From Pseudomonas putida (lineage in GTDB: Bacteria > Pseudomonadota > Gammaproteobacteria > Pseudomonadales > Pseudomonadaceae), in contig NZ_BSKJ01000001.1 in assembly GCF_030159595.1 (NCBI RefSeq), positions 62,001-126,000 of the forward strand: 64,000 nt of DNA, read 5' to 3'. Shown piece by piece: positions 1 through 8,879 of this stretch. The notes beneath the pieces are model-generated. The model searched no databases and was not told the origin of the DNA. It saw only the letters and a list, made by a program, of their open reading frames with translations. The position numbers were made by a program, and so were the translations under genes. Numbering within the stretch: position 1 is the first letter of the stretch; every line of letters starts with the position of its first letter.

Positions 1-375
1 GTTGATGACGTTCCGCGTCTGCGTTCCGGTGAGCCGGTGGCAGATGCCATTGCCGCCGTGGTTGATCTGGGCGCCGCCGCGGTGCTGTTCAACTGCAGCC
101 AGCCCGAGGTCATTGGCGCTGCGGTCGATGTAGCGAGCGCGTTGATCGAGCAACGCAACGCCGACATCGCGATCGGTGCCTATGCCAACGCCTTCCCGCC
201 GCAGCCGAAGGAGGCCACCGCCAACGATGGCCTGGATGAGCTGCGCGAAGACCTTGACCCGCCGGGCTATCTGGCCTGGGCCAATGACTGGCGTAAACGG
301 GGCGCCAGCATGATCGGTGGCTGCTGTGGTATTGGCCCGGAGCATATCGCCGAGCTGAAACGCAATTTGCTGTAA
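1..375 (+). CDS. Homocysteine S-methyltransferase family protein (3' part)
   Basis: The reading frame is open from base 1, so the gene starts left of the window; about 124 C-terminal residues are present, ending in TAA at 373–375. The visible part carries the two elements that hold catalytic zinc in this family: a single Cys in VLFNCSQPEVI and the Cys pair in GGCCGIGPEHI near the C-terminus. Members transfer a methyl group, for example from S-methylmethionine, to homocysteine to make methionine. The next gene downstream is another sulfur/four-carbon amino-acid enzyme, which fits. The methyl donor cannot be told from this fragment. Confidence 0.85.
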   Translation, partial: VDDVPRLRSGEPVADAIAAVVDLGAAAVLFNCSQPEVIGAAVDVASALIEQRNADIAIGAYANAFPPQPKEATANDGLDELREDLDPPGYLAWANDWRKRGASMIGGCCGIGPEHIAELKRNLL

Positions 376-545
376 GGCCTGGCAGGTGGCTGGGCGGCTT
401 CTGCGAGCGCCCGGTCCCCAGCCATTAAAAAAAACGCCACTCAGACCCGGATTCCATCGTTTTTCAGTCTCCCGCCATGTCCCTATAGTCCGCTGAAGGC
501 CGATCCTGAATCGGTGTACACAACTCAGCCGTGCGGGAACCGGAT

Positions 546-1817
546 ATGAACAACAACGAAAAAATCGAGGGCAATGCAGCGGCCGGTGTCGGTACGCGCG
601 TGGTGTGGGGCGGGGAGCAGGTGCAGCACCCGTACAATGCCACCCAGACCCCGATCGTGGTCAGTGCCGCCTACGGCTACAACGACATCGACGCCTGGTA
701 CGACGTGGCTCAAGGCAAACTGCCGGGCTACATCTACAGCCGCATGAGCAACCCTACGGTCGCCACCCTGGAATCCAAGCTGTGCGAGCTGGAGCAGTCG
801 GAGTCGGCGGTGGCGTTCAGTAGCGGCATGGCGGCCATCAGTGCCGTGCTGCATACCTTCCTCTCCAGCGGCAAGCGCGTGGTGTCGACCCGAGACAGCT
901 ACGGTGGCACCAACAAGATCTTTGAAGAGTTCCTGCCCCGCATGGGCGTGCAGGTGTGCCTGTGCGACACGCTGGACACCGAGGCCCTGGAGCGCGAAAT
1001 CGCTGCGGGCTGCGACCTGCTGTATCTCGAAACCCCCACCAACCCTACCTTGAAAGTGCTGGACATCCGGCGCTTGAGCGCTGCCGCTCGGCAGGCGGGG
1101 GCTGTGGTGGTGGCCGACAATACCTTCGCCACCCCGCTGAACCAGAACCCGCTGGCCCTGGGCGTGGATGTGGTGGTGCACAGCGCCACCAAGTTCCTGT
1201 CCGGGCACGGTGACGTGCTGGGCGGCATGGTCTGCGGTGCGGAGCCGTTGATGGCGCAGGTACGCCACTACCGCGAAATCAACGGTGCGGCGCTGGACCC
1301 GTTTTCCGCCTACCTGATCATCCGCGGCATCAAGACCCTGGCCCTGCGGCTGCGCCAGCAGCAGGCCAGTGCGCATGTGTTGGCGCAGTACCTGAGCACC
1401 GAACCCTTGGTCGAGGCGGTCAACTACCCCGGTTTGCCTCAGCACCCCGGCCATGCGATCGCCAAGGCGCAGATGCGCGGCTTCGGCGCCATCGTCAGTT
1501 TTGTGCTCAAGGGCGGTATGCCGACCGTTGCGCGTTTGCTGCCACGGCTCAAGTATGCCCATCGTGCCGGCAACCTTGGCGCGGTGGAAACCATCTACGG
1601 CCCGGCCCGTACCACCAGCCATGTGGAGAACACCCTCGAAGAACGGCTGGCCCTGGGTATTTCCGAAGGGCTGGTGCGCATTTCGGTGGGTATCGAAGAC
1701 ACCGAAGACCTGCTGGCAGACCTTGCACAGGCCTGTGCATCGGTGCGCCAGGAGTTGGCCGCAGCAAAGGAATTGCACGGTGACGCGTATGCCGGCCTGG
1801 GCCAGATGCAGGCCTGA
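546..1817 (+). CDS. Cystathionine gamma-synthase family PLP enzyme
   Basis: A 423-residue member of the Cys/Met metabolism PLP-dependent family (cystathionine gamma-synthase, cystathionine gamma-lyase, methionine gamma-lyase and O-acyl-homoserine sulfhydrylases). The PLP lysine is Lys216 in [12 protein letters not shown]. The active-site YSR triplet near residue 65, the SSGMAAI cofactor loop and the ETPTNP motif are all present. ATG at 546 is chosen; an in-frame GTG at 531 would add five residues. Members act on cystathionine, homocysteine, methionine or activated homoserine, and sequence alone does not separate synthase from lyase. The context of homoserine dehydrogenase, a threonine synthase-like enzyme and RidA points to a four-carbon amino-acid substrate. 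The family is certain; the exact reaction is not. Confidence 0.88.
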   Translation: MNNNEKIEGNAAAGVGTRVVWGGEQVQHPYNATQTPIVVSAAYGYNDIDAWYDVAQGKLPGYIYSRMSNPTVATLESKLCELEQSESAVAFSSGMAAISAVLHTFLSSGKRVVSTRDSYGGTNKIFEEFLPRMGVQVCLCDTLDTEALEREIAAGCDLLYLETPTNPTLKVLDIRRLSAAARQAGAVVVADNTFATPLNQNPLALGVDVVVHSATKFLSGHGDVLGGMVCGAEPLMAQVRHYREINGAALDPFSAYLIIRGIKTLALRLRQQQASAHVLAQYLSTEPLVEAVNYPGLPQHPGHAIAKAQMRGFGAIVSFVLKGGMPTVARLLPRLKYAHRAGNLGAVETIYGPARTTSHVENTLEERLALGISEGLVRISVGIEDTEDLLADLAQACASVRQELAAAKELHGDAYAGLGQMQA

Positions 1818-1829
1818 GGCTGGCGCGTA

Positions 1830-1853
1830 GCACTCACCCTTTGTGGTGGGTGC
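1830..1853 (+). other. Hairpin after the PLP enzyme gene
   Basis: Nine-base arms GCACTCACC and GGTGGGTGC pair (one G-T wobble) around the loop CTTTGT, 12 bases after the stop codon at 1817. No T-run follows, so it may be a weak terminator, an RNA-stability structure or a leader element for the permease 110 bases downstream. Confidence 0.35.
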
Positions 1854-1854
1854 C

Positions 1855-1866
1855 ACTTCATGAAGT
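1855..1866. promoter_or_regulatory. Perfect 12-base palindrome upstream of the permease gene
   Basis: ACTTCATGAAGT reads the same on both strands and lies about 95 bases before the permease start. Its size and position suit an operator for one of the two regulators encoded nearby (LysR at 3447, Lrp/AsnC at 5741), but no consensus is known to me and binding is inferred only. Confidence 0.3.
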
Positions 1867-1960
1867 CGAACAAAAACAATATGCAAGGCCATTCGCTTCG
1901 CTCTGCCAAGACGAGGTCGTTGCAACGTCCTTGCCCGCCAACTTTCATGAGAAACCCACA

Positions 1961-3400
1961 ATGTCCCTGCAAACAACGACAACGAGAAATGCTTCGGCAC
2001 ATGGCTTCAAACAGGACATGCAAACCCGTCATATCGTCATGCTGGCGCTGGGCGGTGTCATCGGTACCGGCCTGTTTCTGACGTCGGGCTACACCGTCAA
2101 TCAGGCGGGGCCGCTGGGCGCGGTCATCGCCTATGTGCTCGGCGCGATCATGGTGTACCTGGTGATGATGTGCCTGGGCGAGCTGGCGGTACACATGCCG
2201 GAAGTCGGTTCGTTCAGCAGTTACGCCACCCGCTACATCGGCCCAGGCACCGGTTACATGGTGGCCTGGATGTACTGGCTGACCTGGACGGTAGCCATTG
2301 GCTCGGAGTTCACCGCCGCCGGCATTCTCATGGTGCGCTGGTTCCCGGACACGCCGGTATGGATATGGAGTGCGCTGTTCGGGCTTGCGGTATTCATCAG
2401 CAACATCATTTCGGTACGTTCGTTCGCCGAGACCGAATTCTGGTTGTCGTTGGTCAAGGTGCTGGCGGTGATCGCTTTCCTGGTAGTGGGCGGTGGCGCG
2501 ATCCTGGGTGGCTTCGAGGTTGCCCATGTGCAGAGTGTGGGGCTGGGTAACTTCACCCGCGAGGGGCTGTTCCCCACGGGGTTCTGGTCGATTGCCATGA
2601 CCTTGCTGGCAGTGGCCTTCGCCTTCTCCGGCACCGAGCTGATCGGCATTGCTGCCGGCGAAACCCAAGACCCTGAAAAGAACGTGCCCAAAGCCATCCG
2701 TACCACCGTGCTTCGCCTGGCGTTGTTCTTCGTCGGCACCATCTTCGTGCTCGCCACCTTGTTGCCGCGCGAACAGGCCGGCGTGGTCGAAAGCCCGTTC
2801 GTGATGGTCTTTGAAATGATGGGTATCCCCTACGCGGCGGACATCATGAACTTCGTCATCATCACTGCGCTGTTGTCGGCGGCCAATTCCGGGTTGTACG
2901 CAGCCGCGCGCATGCTCTGGACCCTCAGCGACCAAGGCAACATGCCACGCCGGTATGCCTCGCTGTCCCGTCGCGGCACGCCCTTCAATGCCATCGTGCT
3001 GAGCATGGCGGGCGGTATGGCTTCACTGCTTAGCAGCGTGTTTGCGCCCGATACCATCTACCTGGCGCTGGTGTCCATTTCCGGGCTGGCGGTGGTGGTG
3101 GTGTGGATCAGCATCGCCGCCAGCCAGATTGCTTTCCGCCGTCACTACATCGCCAATGGCGGCAAACTCGAAGACATCAAGTGCCGCGTGCGGGGTTACC
3201 CGTTCGTGCCGCTGGCAGCCATCTTCTGCTGCGTGCTGGCCTGCGTGGGTATCGCTTTCGACCCGGCCCAGCGCGTGGCCCTGTACTTTGGTTTGCCCTT
3301 CATCGCCTGGTGTTACCTGGCGTTCTGGCTGACCTGCAAATACCGCCAGCGCCGTCCGCTACCGCTGGAAACCGTGGCGACCGGTTCCGAGGCCGCTTGA
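1961..3400 (+). CDS. Amino acid permease, APC superfamily (AAT family)
   Basis: A 479-residue inner-membrane transporter with about 12 hydrophobic segments. The start of helix 1, [14 protein letters not shown], and the motif [21 protein letters not shown] in the middle are diagnostic for the AAT family (LysP, AroP, GabP and ProY relatives), which take up amino acids by proton symport. ATG at 1961 is chosen because translation from there begins with a short hydrophilic stretch and reaches the conserved [12 protein letters not shown] block; upstream in-frame codons would add an unusual 40-residue extension. The gene lies inside the homoserine-linked cluster and is probably its uptake component. 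The transported amino acid cannot be read from the sequence. Confidence 0.9.
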   Translation: MSLQTTTTRNASAHGFKQDMQTRHIVMLALGGVIGTGLFLTSGYTVNQAGPLGAVIAYVLGAIMVYLVMMCLGELAVHMPEVGSFSSYATRYIGPGTGYMVAWMYWLTWTVAIGSEFTAAGILMVRWFPDTPVWIWSALFGLAVFISNIISVRSFAETEFWLSLVKVLAVIAFLVVGGGAILGGFEVAHVQSVGLGNFTREGLFPTGFWSIAMTLLAVAFAFSGTELIGIAAGETQDPEKNVPKAIRTTVLRLALFFVGTIFVLATLLPREQAGVVESPFVMVFEMMGIPYAADIMNFVIITALLSAANSGLYAAARMLWTLSDQGNMPRRYASLSRRGTPFNAIVLSMAGGMASLLSSVFAPDTIYLALVSISGLAVVVVWISIAASQIAFRRHYIANGGKLEDIKCRVRGYPFVPLAAIFCCVLACVGIAFDPAQRVALYFGLPFIAWCYLAFWLTCKYRQRRPLPLETVATGSEAA

Positions 3401-3446
3401 GCAGGGGGATACTAGGCCACCTGAACGTTGCCACGAGAAACCGCCG

Positions 3447-4331
3447 ATGACCCAGAAAACCTTGCCCCCCTTGAACTGGCTCAGAGCCTTCGAAGTGTCG
3501 GCGCGTTACCTGAACTTCACCCATGCAGCAGAAGAGCTGCACCTTACCCAGGGGGCGGTGAGCCAGCAGATTCGCCACCTGGAGAGCCAGTTGGGGGTAG
3601 CGCTGTTCAAGCGCCTGCCGCGCGGGCTGGGGCTGACCGAAGAAGGGCAGTCCTACCTGCCGGTGGTACAGGATGCGATAAGCCGGCTGGCGGTAGGCAC
3701 CAACGAAATCTTCGGGCAACGCCAGCGTCGGCCTTTGAAGGTGCGCGGCAGCCTGTCGTTCCTGCACTTCTGGCTGGCGCCCCGGTTGGCCGATTTTCGG
3801 CGTTCGTACCCCCAGGTGGACATCCGCTACATCAGCAACCTGTGGGTCAAGGAACTGGATGCCGAGGACGACCTGGAAATCCGCTGGGGCAGCGGGCAGT
3901 GGGCCGGTGTGGAGGCGCAACGCCTGACCCGCGACGTGCTGGTGCCGGTCTGCGCACCCGCGCTGGCCGCCGATTGCCCGCTGCGCGAGCCGCGTGACCT
4001 GGCCCGCGCCCCATTGCTGCATGTGCTGGGTTACGAGGAAGGCTGGGGCTACTGGCTGGAGCGGGTGGGTGCCGATCAGGTCGACTCTTCGAGCGGCCTG
4101 CAATTCGACACGCTGGTGTCGACCTTGCGCATGGCGGAGTTGGGGCTGGGTGTGGCGCTGGCACGCTCGTCGCTGGTAGAGGAGTTGCTGCAGGCGGGGC
4201 GGCTGGTAGCGCCCTTTACCCCGCGCATCGAGGCGAGCGAGTCGTTTTACCTGGTACGCGGCCTGGGTGAAGCGTTGTCACCGGATGCTCAGGCGTTCAG
4301 CCACTGGCTGGTGGCCATGGCGCACCGTTAA
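3447..4331 (+). CDS. LysR-family transcriptional regulator (GcvA-like)
   Basis: A 294-residue LysR-type regulator. The N-terminal winged helix-turn-helix covers about residues 9–68, with the typical run FTHAAEELHLTQGAVSQQIR and FKRLPRGLGLTEEG. The rest is a periplasmic-binding-protein-like effector domain. The LNWLRAFEVSARYLNFT start is characteristic of the GcvA subgroup, which often controls amino-acid genes. It lies 46 bases after the permease and 24 bases before the threonine synthase-like gene, all on the same strand, so unlike many LysR genes it is not divergent from a target. The likely effector is a cluster substrate or intermediate; this is inference. Confidence 0.92.
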   Translation: MTQKTLPPLNWLRAFEVSARYLNFTHAAEELHLTQGAVSQQIRHLESQLGVALFKRLPRGLGLTEEGQSYLPVVQDAISRLAVGTNEIFGQRQRRPLKVRGSLSFLHFWLAPRLADFRRSYPQVDIRYISNLWVKELDAEDDLEIRWGSGQWAGVEAQRLTRDVLVPVCAPALAADCPLREPRDLARAPLLHVLGYEEGWGYWLERVGADQVDSSSGLQFDTLVSTLRMAELGLGVALARSSLVEELLQAGRLVAPFTPRIEASESFYLVRGLGEALSPDAQAFSHWLVAMAHR

Positions 4332-4355
4332 TTCAAGTACCTGTCTGGAGCACCG

Positions 4356-5744
4356 ATGCAGTACACATCCACGCGCGGCAACGAAACACGAGTCGATTTC
4401 CGCACGGCGTTGCTTTCTGGCCTGGCCGACGATGGTGGGCTTTATGTGCCCACCTCGGTGCCGGTGTTCAGCCCGCAGGAGATTGCCAGCTGGTCGTGGT
4501 TGCCGTTCGACGAACTGGCCTGGCGGGTGATGGCACCGTTTGTTGGCGATACCCTCGACGAACCTACCCTCAGGGCGCTGGTCAGCGACAGCTATCGTGG
4601 GTTCAAGCACCGTGGCATCGCGCCGTTGCAGCAGCTGGGCCATAACGAATGGATCCTGCAGCTGTTTCACGGGCCTACCCGGTCTTCCAAGGACTTTGCC
4701 GCGCAGTTGCAGGCGCGGCTCATCCGGCACTTTCTGGGGGCCGACTGCGAGCGGGTCATGCTGGTGGGGGCCAGCAACGGCGATACGGCGGTGGCGGCGA
4801 TCGAGGCCCTGCGGCATTGCCCGGCGGCGGGCTTGCTGGCGCTGTATCCCTGTGCAGGCACACCCGCTGACCGGGCAGCGGTGATGCGCGCTGCCGCGTC
4901 CGACAGCGTAAGCTGCGTGGCCGTGGATGGCAGCTTTGACGACTGCCAGTCGCTGGTGTCGGCGCTGCTGCGTGCCTGGCCATGCCCCGGGTTGATTCCG
5001 GTGAGCTTCAACTCGACCAACTGGGTCGGCGTGCTGGCGCAGATCGTGTTCTATTTCCATGCGGCGCTTCAGCTGGGAGGGGGGACACGGCCGGTAGGCT
5101 TCAGCATCCCCACGGCCAGTTTTGCCGAAATCTACGCAGGGTTCATTGCCCAGAAGATGGGCCTGCCCATCAACCAGATCATTGTTTCCACCAACCGCAA
5201 CGATGCCTTGCATCGGTTCATCCACTGCAATCGCTACAGCCGTGGTTCAACCCGCCAGACGTTGTCACCGGTCATGGATTTCTCGCTGTTCTCCAACCTG
5301 GAGCGCTTCGTCTGGGAACTGTATGACCGCGATGGCGGGGCGACCCGGGCGCTGATGGAGCATTTCGAGGCGTGTGGCGAGCTGAGCATTGGCAACCGGC
5401 AGTGGTTGCATGCGCGCATGCTGTTTGACTCCTATGCCGTGGACGACGCGTTGATTCGCGAGGAAATCATCACGCTGTTCCACGAAACCGGCAGCGCAGT
5501 AGACCCGCATGCCGCGACAGGGGTATTCGCCGGGCGTCTGCACCGGCGCAACATTGGCGCGCCCATCGTCACGCTGGGGCAGTTTGCCCCGGAAAAGTCT
5601 GCCGGGCTGTTGGCGGAGCTTGGGGCCTGGCACGGTGAGGTGCCGGTCGACGTCGTTGGCATTGCAGGCGCCGGGCCACTGCTGGAGCCAGAGGACCTGG
5701 CGGGGGTTCATGCGTTATTGGCACGGTTGCAGGCCGGGCGATGA
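4356..5744 (+). CDS. Divergent threonine synthase-like PLP enzyme
   Basis: A 462-residue protein of the threonine synthase family, fold type II PLP enzymes that normally convert O-phosphohomoserine to threonine. Lys112 in FHGPTRSSKDFAAQ is the expected cofactor lysine. The N-terminal MQYTSTRGNE, the FNSTNW block, the STNRNDALHRF block and LSPVMDFSLFSNLERF match the family. Two normally strict motifs are altered: the usual SGDTG reads NGDTAVA, and the usual GNFGD reads ASFAEI. Substrate handling may therefore differ, for example as a lyase releasing 2-oxobutyrate as proposed for some threonine synthase-like proteins. The stop overlaps the next start (ATGA), so it is translationally coupled to the Lrp-type regulator. 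Family confident; reaction uncertain. Confidence 0.85.
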   Translation: MQYTSTRGNETRVDFRTALLSGLADDGGLYVPTSVPVFSPQEIASWSWLPFDELAWRVMAPFVGDTLDEPTLRALVSDSYRGFKHRGIAPLQQLGHNEWILQLFHGPTRSSKDFAAQLQARLIRHFLGADCERVMLVGASNGDTAVAAIEALRHCPAAGLLALYPCAGTPADRAAVMRAAASDSVSCVAVDGSFDDCQSLVSALLRAWPCPGLIPVSFNSTNWVGVLAQIVFYFHAALQLGGGTRPVGFSIPTASFAEIYAGFIAQKMGLPINQIIVSTNRNDALHRFIHCNRYSRGSTRQTLSPVMDFSLFSNLERFVWELYDRDGGATRALMEHFEACGELSIGNRQWLHARMLFDSYAVDDALIREEIITLFHETGSAVDPHAATGVFAGRLHRRNIGAPIVTLGQFAPEKSAGLLAELGAWHGEVPVDVVGIAGAGPLLEPEDLAGVHALLARLQAGR

Positions 5745-6178
5745 AGCGCATCCTCGACCCCCTGGACGAGCGCATTCTCGCCGAGCTCACCGCCAATGCG
5801 CGTATCGCCCATGCCGAGCTGGGGCTGAAGGTGAACCTGTCGCGCAATGCGGTGCGCCAGCGCATCGAGCGCCTGGAGCGCGACGGGGCCATCCAGGGCT
5901 ATACCTTGCGCATCGGTGAGGGCCGACGGCCGACATCGCTGATTAACGCGGTGATATTCGTCTACCGCTATGACCGCATGCGCGGTGACGCGGTGCTTGA
6001 TGCGCTGCGCCAGATCCCCGAAGTGATCCAGTGTGAAGTGCTCAGCGGCGAGTTCGACCTGCTGCTGCGCGTCGAGGCCTCAAGCCCGGAGCGGGTGCAC
6101 CATGTGTGGAAGGAAATCGCCGCCATGCCCGGGGTCGAAAATACCGTGACATCGTTCGTCCTGGCCACGGTGATCTGA
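5741..6178 (+). CDS. Lrp/AsnC-family transcriptional regulator
   Basis: A 145-residue feast/famine regulator. Residues about 5–60 form the helix-turn-helix (LDPLDERILAELTANARI, then LSRNAVRQRIERLERDGAI), and residues about 65–145 form the RAM ligand-binding domain ending EVLSGEFDLLLRVEASS and GVENTVTSFVLATVI. These proteins assemble into dimers and octamers and respond to amino acids. It starts inside the stop codon of the threonine synthase-like gene. The 208-base gap that follows contains repeated TGGCC/TGCCA motifs just before the homoserine dehydrogenase gene and is the most likely place for it to act. Confidence 0.92.
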   Translation: MKRILDPLDERILAELTANARIAHAELGLKVNLSRNAVRQRIERLERDGAIQGYTLRIGEGRRPTSLINAVIFVYRYDRMRGDAVLDALRQIPEVIQCEVLSGEFDLLLRVEASSPERVHHVWKEIAAMPGVENTVTSFVLATVI

Positions 6179-6281
6179 ACCGCGCCGTTGTGATGGATGG
6201 CCATCGTTACACCCACGCCGCCGGGCTTGCACCCTGGCGGCGTTTTGCATTCCGGCGGGGCGCTCAGGCGTGCACGGGCAC

Positions 6282-6329
6282 TGGCCAGATTGGCCAATAA
6301 ATACAGCGGATTGCCATATTCAACTGGCA
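6282..6329. promoter_or_regulatory. Repeat-rich putative operator before homoserine dehydrogenase
   Basis: Two copies of the palindrome TGGCCA (6282–6287 and 6291–6296) lie three bases apart. They are followed by an AT-richer stretch and an inverted repeat TGCCA (6312–6316), eight bases, TGGCA (6325–6329). The spacing resembles the dispersed sites used by Lrp/AsnC regulators, and such a regulator gene lies immediately upstream. That it is the operator is inference. Confidence 0.4.
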
Positions 6330-6386
6330 TTGCACGGTGCTTACGCTTGTCCCCATCGACCAACCGCCTGGAAAGGACAGCAAACC

Positions 6387-7430
6387 ATGACCGAATACAA
6401 AATTGCACTCGTTGGCTTTGGTGGCGTGAACCGTGCCCTGGCCCAACTGATTGCCGAACGCAATGCGCGCTGGCAGCAAGAGCTGGGCTTTGGCTTGAAG
6501 ATCGTGGGCGTCACCGACCTGTTCCTGGGTTCAGCAATCGACCGCGATGGCCTGGACGCCGCCACGCTGGCCGCGCTGCCGGCTCAGAAGGGGGTGCTGG
6601 CGCAGATCCCTCAAGGTTCGGCTGAAGCCTTCAATGAGGCGGTGATCAAGCAGTCTGGCGCCGACATCATCGCCGAGGCCACATTCACCAACCCTACGGA
6701 CGGTGAGCCAGCGGCAACCTTCTGCCGCTGGGCGCTGGAAGCGGGCAAGCATGTGGTCACCACCAACAAGGGGCCGATCGCCTTGCATGCCCAGGCGCTC
6801 AAGGCATTGGCCAAGGCCAATGGCGTGTCGTTCGAATACGAAGGCGCGGTGATGAGCGGTACGCCGGTGCTGCGCATGGCGCGCCAGACCTTGGCAGGGG
6901 CAGGCCTGGTGGGGTTCGAGGGCATCCTCAACGGCACCTCGAACTATGTGCTCACGCGTATGGAGGAGGGGCTTGGTTTTGCCGAGGCGGTGGCCCAGGC
7001 ACAAGCACTTGGGTATGCCGAGGCAGACCCGACCGCCGATGTGGAAGGCCATGACGTACGCCTGAAGGTGGTCATTCTTGCCAATGAGTTGCTCGGCGCC
7101 TGCCTGCAGGTGAGTGATGTCGCCTGCAGCGGTATCAGTGCCATCGACAGTGCGGCTATCCAGCAGGCGCAGGCCCAGGGTCAGCGTTGGAAGCTGATTG
7201 GCAGCGCCAGCCGGCAAGCCGATGGTTCGGTCAGTGCCTGTGTCGAGGCGCGCCTGTTGCCTGCTCAGCACCCGCTGGCGGGTATTTCCGGTGCAACCAA
7301 TGCGGTTGCGTTCAACACCGAGTTGCTGGGCGCTGTGACTGTGTCTGGCCCAGGTGCGGGGCGTGTCGAAACGGCATTTGCCCTGCTGTCGGATATCGTC
7401 GCCATTCACACCGCTGGCCATTCGGCCTGA
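6387..7430 (+). CDS. Homoserine dehydrogenase, short form without ACT domain
   Basis: A 347-residue NAD(P)-dependent enzyme interconverting aspartate 4-semialdehyde and homoserine. The N-terminal Rossmann fold begins IALVGFGGVNRAL; the catalytic domain has EGILNGTSNYVLTRM and ADPTADVEGHDVRLK, which carries the conserved Asp and Lys residues. The protein ends after the catalytic domain, so the C-terminal ACT domain that gives threonine feedback inhibition in many biosynthetic enzymes is absent. ATG at 6387 follows the ribosome site GGAAAGGA. The next gene begins 12 bases later. Lack of feedback control and linkage to an aldehyde dehydrogenase are compatible with working in the oxidising, catabolic direction; this is inference. 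Confidence 0.92.
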   Translation: MTEYKIALVGFGGVNRALAQLIAERNARWQQELGFGLKIVGVTDLFLGSAIDRDGLDAATLAALPAQKGVLAQIPQGSAEAFNEAVIKQSGADIIAEATFTNPTDGEPAATFCRWALEAGKHVVTTNKGPIALHAQALKALAKANGVSFEYEGAVMSGTPVLRMARQTLAGAGLVGFEGILNGTSNYVLTRMEEGLGFAEAVAQAQALGYAEADPTADVEGHDVRLKVVILANELLGACLQVSDVACSGISAIDSAAIQQAQAQGQRWKLIGSASRQADGSVSACVEARLLPAQHPLAGISGATNAVAFNTELLGAVTVSGPGAGRVETAFALLSDIVAIHTAGHSA

Positions 7431-7442
7431 GGAGCAGCGTTC

Positions 7443-8879
7443 ATGAGCCTGACTTCCGTGTCCCGGGTAGCCGATTGCCAACCCGACTTGATCGATGTGT
7501 TCAGCCCCTACGATGGCAGCCTGGTGGGTAGCGTTGCCAATCTTTCCGCCGCTGCGGTACCAGGCCTGCTCGTCCGTGCGCGCGGCGGCGTGCGCGAAAG
7601 TGCCGCGCTACCCCGGCATCGACGCGCCAGCATTCTGGAGCAGGCTGCTCGCCTCATCGAACGCGACGCTGCAGATTTTGCCGGCCTGATCGTCGATGAA
7701 GCGGGCAAGACCCTGCGCCAGGCCGAGAAGGAGGTGAAACGCTGCATCAATACGCTCAAGCTGTCTGCAGAAGAGGCGCGGCGCAATGCCGGAGAAGTGG
7801 TGCCTTTCGATGCCTACGAAGGCTCTGAATCGCGCCAGGGCTGGTTCACCCGCGAGCCGCTGGGGTTGATCCTGGCCATTACCCCGTACAACGACCCGCT
7901 TAACCTGGTCGCGCACAAGTTGGGGCCAGCCATTGCAGGCGGCAATGCCGTCATTCTGAAACCCTCGGAGCTGGCCCCGCTGTCTGCCCTGAAGCTGGTG
8001 CAGTACCTGATCGATGCAGGGCTGCCGGAGGCCGTCGTCACGGTCGCCACGGGGGGCGCCGAGCTGGGCAAGGCCCTGGTGGCCATACGTGAAGTACGCA
8101 TGATTTCCTTTACTGGCGGCTTCGCTACCGGCGAACAGATTGCGCGGGGGGCTGGCCTGAAAAAGCTGGCGATGGACCTGGGCGGCAATGCGCCGGTGCT
8201 GGTGCTGAAGGACTGCGACCTTGAGGCGACTGTCGAGTCGTGCGTATCGGGTGCGTTCTGGGCTGCGGGCCAGAACTGCATCGGCACTCAGCGCATCCTG
8301 GTGGACGCCTCGATCTATGAGGCGTTTCGCCAGCGCTTCGTCGCCCTGACCCAGGCAATGGTGCTGGGTGACCCGGGACAGCGCGCAACCGACATGGGGC
8401 CGATGATCACCGAAGCCGCTGCACGGCAGATCGAAGAACGCGTCAACCAGGCCCTTCAGGGTGGTGCTCGCCTGCTCTCCGGCCATCAGCGTCAGGGTGC
8501 CGCCTATGCCCCGACAGTGCTGGAAGGCGTTGACCACGCCAGCAGGCTGTGGCTTGAAGAGGTGTTCGCACCGGTGGTGATGCTGGCGCCGTTCGAGTGC
8601 ATCGAGCAGGCGGTAGCGCTGGCCAACGCCCCGGAATACAGCCTGCATGCCGGCGTGTTTACCCGCGACCTGTCGCTGGCGTTGAGCCTGGCCCGGCGCA
8701 TTGAGGCAGGCGGGGTGATGATCAACGATTCGTCCGATTACCGCTTCGATGCCATGCCATTTGGTGGCTCCAAGTATGGAAGCCTTGGGCGCGAAGGGGT
8801 GCGGTTCGCCTATGAAGACATGACCCAGCCCAAAGTCGTCTGCCTCAACCAGATGGGCTGTGGGGAGGTAGCGCCATGA
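7443..8879 (+). CDS. Aldehyde dehydrogenase family protein, atypical general base
   Basis: A 478-residue NAD(P)-dependent aldehyde dehydrogenase. The nucleophile is Cys279 in GQNCIGTQ, with the conserved NAPVLV loop, FEEVFAPV-like LEEVFAPVV and the C-terminal [15 protein letters not shown]. At the position 34 residues before the Cys, where most family members have the general-base Glu (ELGG), this protein has Asp245 (MDLGG). Translation is probably initiated at ATG 7443 after GAGGAG, 12 bases past homoserine dehydrogenase, so the two are co-transcribed. The obvious substrate would be aspartate semialdehyde made by the neighbouring enzyme, giving aspartate. The family alone would allow other small aldehydes. 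Confidence 0.9.
   Translation: MSLTSVSRVADCQPDLIDVFSPYDGSLVGSVANLSAAAVPGLLVRARGGVRESAALPRHRRASILEQAARLIERDAADFAGLIVDEAGKTLRQAEKEVKRCINTLKLSAEEARRNAGEVVPFDAYEGSESRQGWFTREPLGLILAITPYNDPLNLVAHKLGPAIAGGNAVILKPSELAPLSALKLVQYLIDAGLPEAVVTVATGGAELGKALVAIREVRMISFTGGFATGEQIARGAGLKKLAMDLGGNAPVLVLKDCDLEATVESCVSGAFWAAGQNCIGTQRILVDASIYEAFRQRFVALTQAMVLGDPGQRATDMGPMITEAAARQIEERVNQALQGGARLLSGHQRQGAAYAPTVLEGVDHASRLWLEEVFAPVVMLAPFECIEQAVALANAPEYSLHAGVFTRDLSLALSLARRIEAGGVMINDSSDYRFDAMPFGGSKYGSLGREGVRFAYEDMTQPKVVCLNQMGCGEVAP

Noticed and set aside
376..440. Terminator after the homocysteine methyltransferase gene
   Set aside because: GGCTGGG (388–394) and CCCAGCC (417–423) can pair, but the run that follows is A, not T, on the plus strand, so it does not fit a plus-strand terminator.
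525..2935. Long minus-strand frames opposite the PLP enzyme and permease genes
   Set aside because: Composition typical of reverse-complemented coding DNA and no domain; the plus-strand genes are well supported.
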